A stretch of 7,925 nucleotides of DNA from Gammaproteobacteria bacterium (GTDB lineage Bacteria > Pseudomonadota > Gammaproteobacteria > Enterobacterales > Kangiellaceae): assembly GCA_002401655.1 (NCBI GenBank), contig NVTT01000025.1, forward strand, positions 5,524-13,448, read 5' to 3'. A program made the position numbers and the translations under genes. This document shows positions 5,912 through 7,925 of this stretch, piece after piece (positions within the stretch are counted from its first letter, which is position 1; every line of letters begins with the position of its first letter). The notes below the pieces were generated by a model. That model made no database searches. It was given only the letters and a program-made list of their open reading frames with translations, and had not been told where the DNA came from.

Positions 5912-7453
5912 TTAACTTGATTCAACGACAATTGCTTTAACTGGGAATGCAGATAACAAAGACGCTAAACCTTTGTTAAGTTGTCCTTGATTTTCCTCAT
6001 AAAGCGCCTTCTTTTTACTCGCAGTAATTCGAAAAATCGGTTTTTGACTTTGGTTATCGATAATATTAACCATTAACATGATCATTTCTTTATCGGGATT
6101 TTGGATGTTTTTAAGATTACTCCGCTGCCCAGATACAGGCTCTAACCTAAGACCTTCCTCTACTTTAATACCCAAAACATATTGCACTTCTAAGTCCGCA
6201 TGACCATCTACTAAACGTAGACCTTTATCATTTAGAGCCATCATAATCGCTGTATTAATCTTTTGTTTGGTTCGCTCAGAGCGCGCTCGGACTGTTAAAG
6301 GTTGTATTTTATAGGTATGGTAATGTTCAAACGGAGCACTCTTATCAATCACTAGCTCTCCTTGAGTACGCATTGCTTCAGGATCTTCTTTTCCTCCTTT
6401 CTCTAATCTAAATTTAAGCGCTAAATTATTTTTTGAATCAGCTTTTCTTAATGCTTCGTCTAAACTAACCTTTTTAGCTTTAACTAAATCATAAAGGCTA
6501 TGATCAAAGGTTTGATTCGTTTTACCTCTGGTACGCTCCATCGCTTCTTTGATTTCATCAATTTTTCCAAACTCGATCAATTCCTTTATAAAAGGCGTCA
6601 CTTGCATCATTTCAACAGCCGCAACTCGTTTCTTTTCTAAACCAATGCAAAGTCTTTGCGCGACGATTGCTCTAAGATTTAATGCAACGTCCTGCAATAT
6701 TTGGGTTTTAGCCTCCTCTGGGAAAAAATTAAAAATACGCTCCAACGCCAAATTCGCGTTATTAGCATGAAGTGTGGCGAGACAAAGGTGACCCGTTTCC
6801 GCATAGGTCAAAGCTTGTTTCATTGTATTTCTATCTCTAATTTCACCAATTAAAATAACATCGGGCGCCTCACGCATGGCATTTTTTAAAGCAATTTCAA
6901 AAGAATCCGTATCAACTCCCACTTCTCGCTGGTTCACTAAACTCTTTTTATTTTGGTGAGTGAATTCAATCGGATCTTCTATAGTTAAAATGTGACCGGT
7001 TTGAGTAGAATTTCGGTAATCAATCATTGAAGCCAAAGTGGTTGATTTACCGGTTCCCGTAGAACCGACTAAAAGAATAAGCCCTCTTTCTAAGCTTATA
7101 AGCTCTTTTAACCCTTCAGGGAGACCTAACTCTTCAATGGTTGGAATAACTTTTTTGATATAACGTATAACCATTGCTGGTTCACCGCTCTGACGAAATA
7201 TATTGATCCTAAATCGTCCTAACGCTTCAATTTTAAGAGATTTATTAAGCTCTTTTTCTACTTCAAACTTAGCAACCTCGTCTTCATCCAAAATGGAATA
7301 TATCAGATTGTGATTCTCTTCTTCGTTTAAACGTTTATCTCGAAGTGGCTTCATTTCGCCCTCGACCTTAACCAACGGCTCTGAATCAACGCTAATAAAA
7401 AGATCAGATGCTTGCTGTACGACCATCGCCGCTAATAATTCAATAAGATCCAC
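5912..7453 (-). CDS. pilU: PilU-type type IV pilus retraction ATPase with C-terminal DUF4136-like extension
   Basis: Hexameric cytoplasmic AAA-type secretion ATPase that assists PilT in pulling back type IV pili. Residues 1-350 cover the whole PilT/PilU family: N-terminal PAS-like domain (about 1-100), Walker A GSTGTGKST (130-138), Asp box TIEDPIEF (157-164), Walker B DVILIGEIRD (198-207) with catalytic E204, and His box TGHLCLATLHANNA (220-233). FDHSLYDL (316-323) and DEALRKADSKNNLALKFRL (332-350) mark the normal C-terminus. PilU is favoured over PilT because the His box context, the EIKEAMER segment and the absence of PilT's AIRNLIRE motif fit PilU. The protein has 513 residues against about 380 usual. 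Residues about 364-510 resemble DUF4136 (KAPFEHYHTY-like start, ADLEVQYVLGI at 419-429, LMVNIID at 460-466, LLSAFP at 499-504). The GTG start is forced by an in-frame TAA three codons upstream, with AAAGGG ten bases before it. Confidence 0.93.
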   Translation of the reverse strand: MDLIELLAAMVVQQASDLFISVDSEPLVKVEGEMKPLRDKRLNEEENHNLIYSILDEDEVAKFEVEKELNKSLKIEALGRFRINIFRQSGEPAMVIRYIKKVIPTIEELGLPEGLKELISLERGLILLVGSTGTGKSTTLASMIDYRNSTQTGHILTIEDPIEFTHQNKKSLVNQREVGVDTDSFEIALKNAMREAPDVILIGEIRDRNTMKQALTYAETGHLCLATLHANNANLALERIFNFFPEEAKTQILQDVALNLRAIVAQRLCIGLEKKRVAAVEMMQVTPFIKELIEFGKIDEIKEAMERTRGKTNQTFDHSLYDLVKAKKVSLDEALRKADSKNNLALKFRLEKGGKEDPEAMRTQGELVIDKSAPFEHYHTYKIQPLTVRARSERTKQKINTAIMMALNDKGLRLVDGHADLEVQYVLGIKVEEGLRLEPVSGQRSNLKNIQNPDKEMIMLMVNIIDNQSQKPIFRITASKKKALYEENQGQLNKGLASLLSAFPVKAIVVESS

Positions 7454-7524
7454 AGTGTGTTAACCCTTTATTTTATGACTTTTTACTTTTCAACCATCTA
7501 AATTAACTGAATAAGCAATAACAT

Positions 7525-7584
7525 GAAAGGATTATCATTTATTAACACAGTTAATCTCATCACGAGTTAATCGTTATTCCTTTC
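7525..7584. repeat. Repeats in the pilU divergent intergenic region, operator-like
   Basis: The 254-bp divergent spacer 7454-7707 has no gene and is extremely AT-rich from about 7584 to 7690. Within it, GAAAGGA (7525-7531) is the reverse complement of TCCTTTC (7578-7584). Between them are the palindrome ATTAAC-ACA-GTTAAT (7541-7555) and a direct repeat AGTTAATC (7549-7556 and 7565-7572). The shared GTTAAT core suggests sites for one regulator. No single promoter for either flanking gene stands out from the A+T background. Confidence 0.4.
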
Positions 7585-7707
7585 TATTATAAATATTACT
7601 TTTTATAGATTGTTTTTAATTATTAAAATGTTAATATTTACATTAAATAATACTTGATTTAATCTTCCAACCATTATTTTTTTTAATATGTTTCGACGGA
7701 GTGACAT

Positions 7708-7925
7708 ATGATTAACCATCAAACGATTACTGAGACTTTATCCGAGCTTTTGCCAGGAGATGTTGAGCTGTTAGTTAATCGAGGGCAAATTGAATATATT
7801 GCACGCTTTAACTGGCCGATTGATAACGATCCGGATAGACCTTTTAAGCGATCAAAAACGGTTCTATTAAAAATTAATGAAAATGCCATGCGTGACTTTT
7901 CGATGATTGGTAATAAAAATGAAGC
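7708..7925 (+). CDS. Hypothetical protein, 5' part only
   Basis: An ATG preceded by GGAG (7698-7701) six bases away opens a frame that runs to the window edge, giving 72 complete codons and a cut-off C-terminus. The visible part starts MINHQTITETLSELLPGDVE and is soluble, with mixed charge and no signal peptide or membrane segment. A PIDNDPDRPFKRSKTVLLKI stretch near residues 39-58 and a KINENAMRDF segment (about 57-66) look like a small alpha/beta domain. I do not recognise the family. It is divergent from pilU. Ribosome binding site, frame and codon use support a real gene. Confidence 0.75.
   Translation, partial: MINHQTITETLSELLPGDVELLVNRGQIEYIARFNWPIDNDPDRPFKRSKTVLLKINENAMRDFSMIGNKNE

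Noticed and set aside
6360..6400. Separate gene for the DUF4136-like part, starting at an internal ATG in the MRTQGEL region
   Set aside because: The frame is continuous with the ATPase, no stop intervenes and no convincing ribosome binding site precedes that ATG.
6549..6770. 73-residue open frame on the plus strand inside pilU
   Set aside because: Antisense shadow of the PilU ATPase core.
7524..7571. 15-codon ORF starting MKGLSF in the pilU upstream region
   Set aside because: No ribosome binding site and the sequence is explained by the repeats in that spacer.

Overview
The window looks like chromosomal DNA of a free-living, AT-rich gammaproteobacterium, probably marine or aquatic. The evidence is the proteobacterial-type phosphoenolpyruvate synthase paired with its PpsR regulator, a PilU-type pilus retraction ATPase, and protein sequences that track gammaproteobacterial families closely. 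I cannot name the genus. No IS, phage, CRISPR, rRNA or tRNA is visible, and the region reads as ordinary core genome with a few unusual pieces.

Layout, left to right. (1) 1-877, minus strand: most of a GT4-type glycosyltransferase of the DUF3524 family, related to the vertebrate tRNA-queuosine mannosyltransferase GTDC1/QTMAN; its C-terminus lies beyond the window. (2) 878-1046: a short leader with two overlapping, mutually exclusive hairpins and several GGA motifs. (3) 1047-3437, minus: ppsA, starting at GTG. (4) 3438-3610: divergent control region with two perfect palindromes. (5) 3611-4441, plus: ppsR, the bifunctional kinase/phosphorylase of PpsA. (6) 4494-5429, minus: a class III nucleotidyl cyclase with a C-terminal FHA domain, convergent with ppsR. 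(7) 5430-5911: a long non-coding stretch with two minus-strand intrinsic terminators, a promoter-like pair and inverted repeats. The simplest reading is a short structured RNA gene of about 158 nt downstream of pilU. (8) 5912-7453, minus: a PilU-type ATPase from a GTG start, carrying an unusual C-terminal DUF4136-like extension of about 150 residues. (9) 7454-7707: very AT-rich divergent intergenic region with inverted and direct repeats. (10) 7708-7925, plus: the first 72 codons of an unrecognised protein.

How the genes may work together. ppsA and ppsR are a known pair: PpsA makes PEP from pyruvate for gluconeogenesis, and PpsR switches it off or on by threonine phosphorylation. The cyclase has every residue expected of an active adenylyl cyclase, and its FHA domain can bind phosphothreonine. 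Next to a pilus retraction ATPase this fits the known link between type IV pili and cAMP, but no direct connection is visible here. The most unusual items are the PilU-DUF4136 fusion, the candidate small RNA with a CU-rich 5' end, and the bacterial relative of the queuosine mannosyltransferase.
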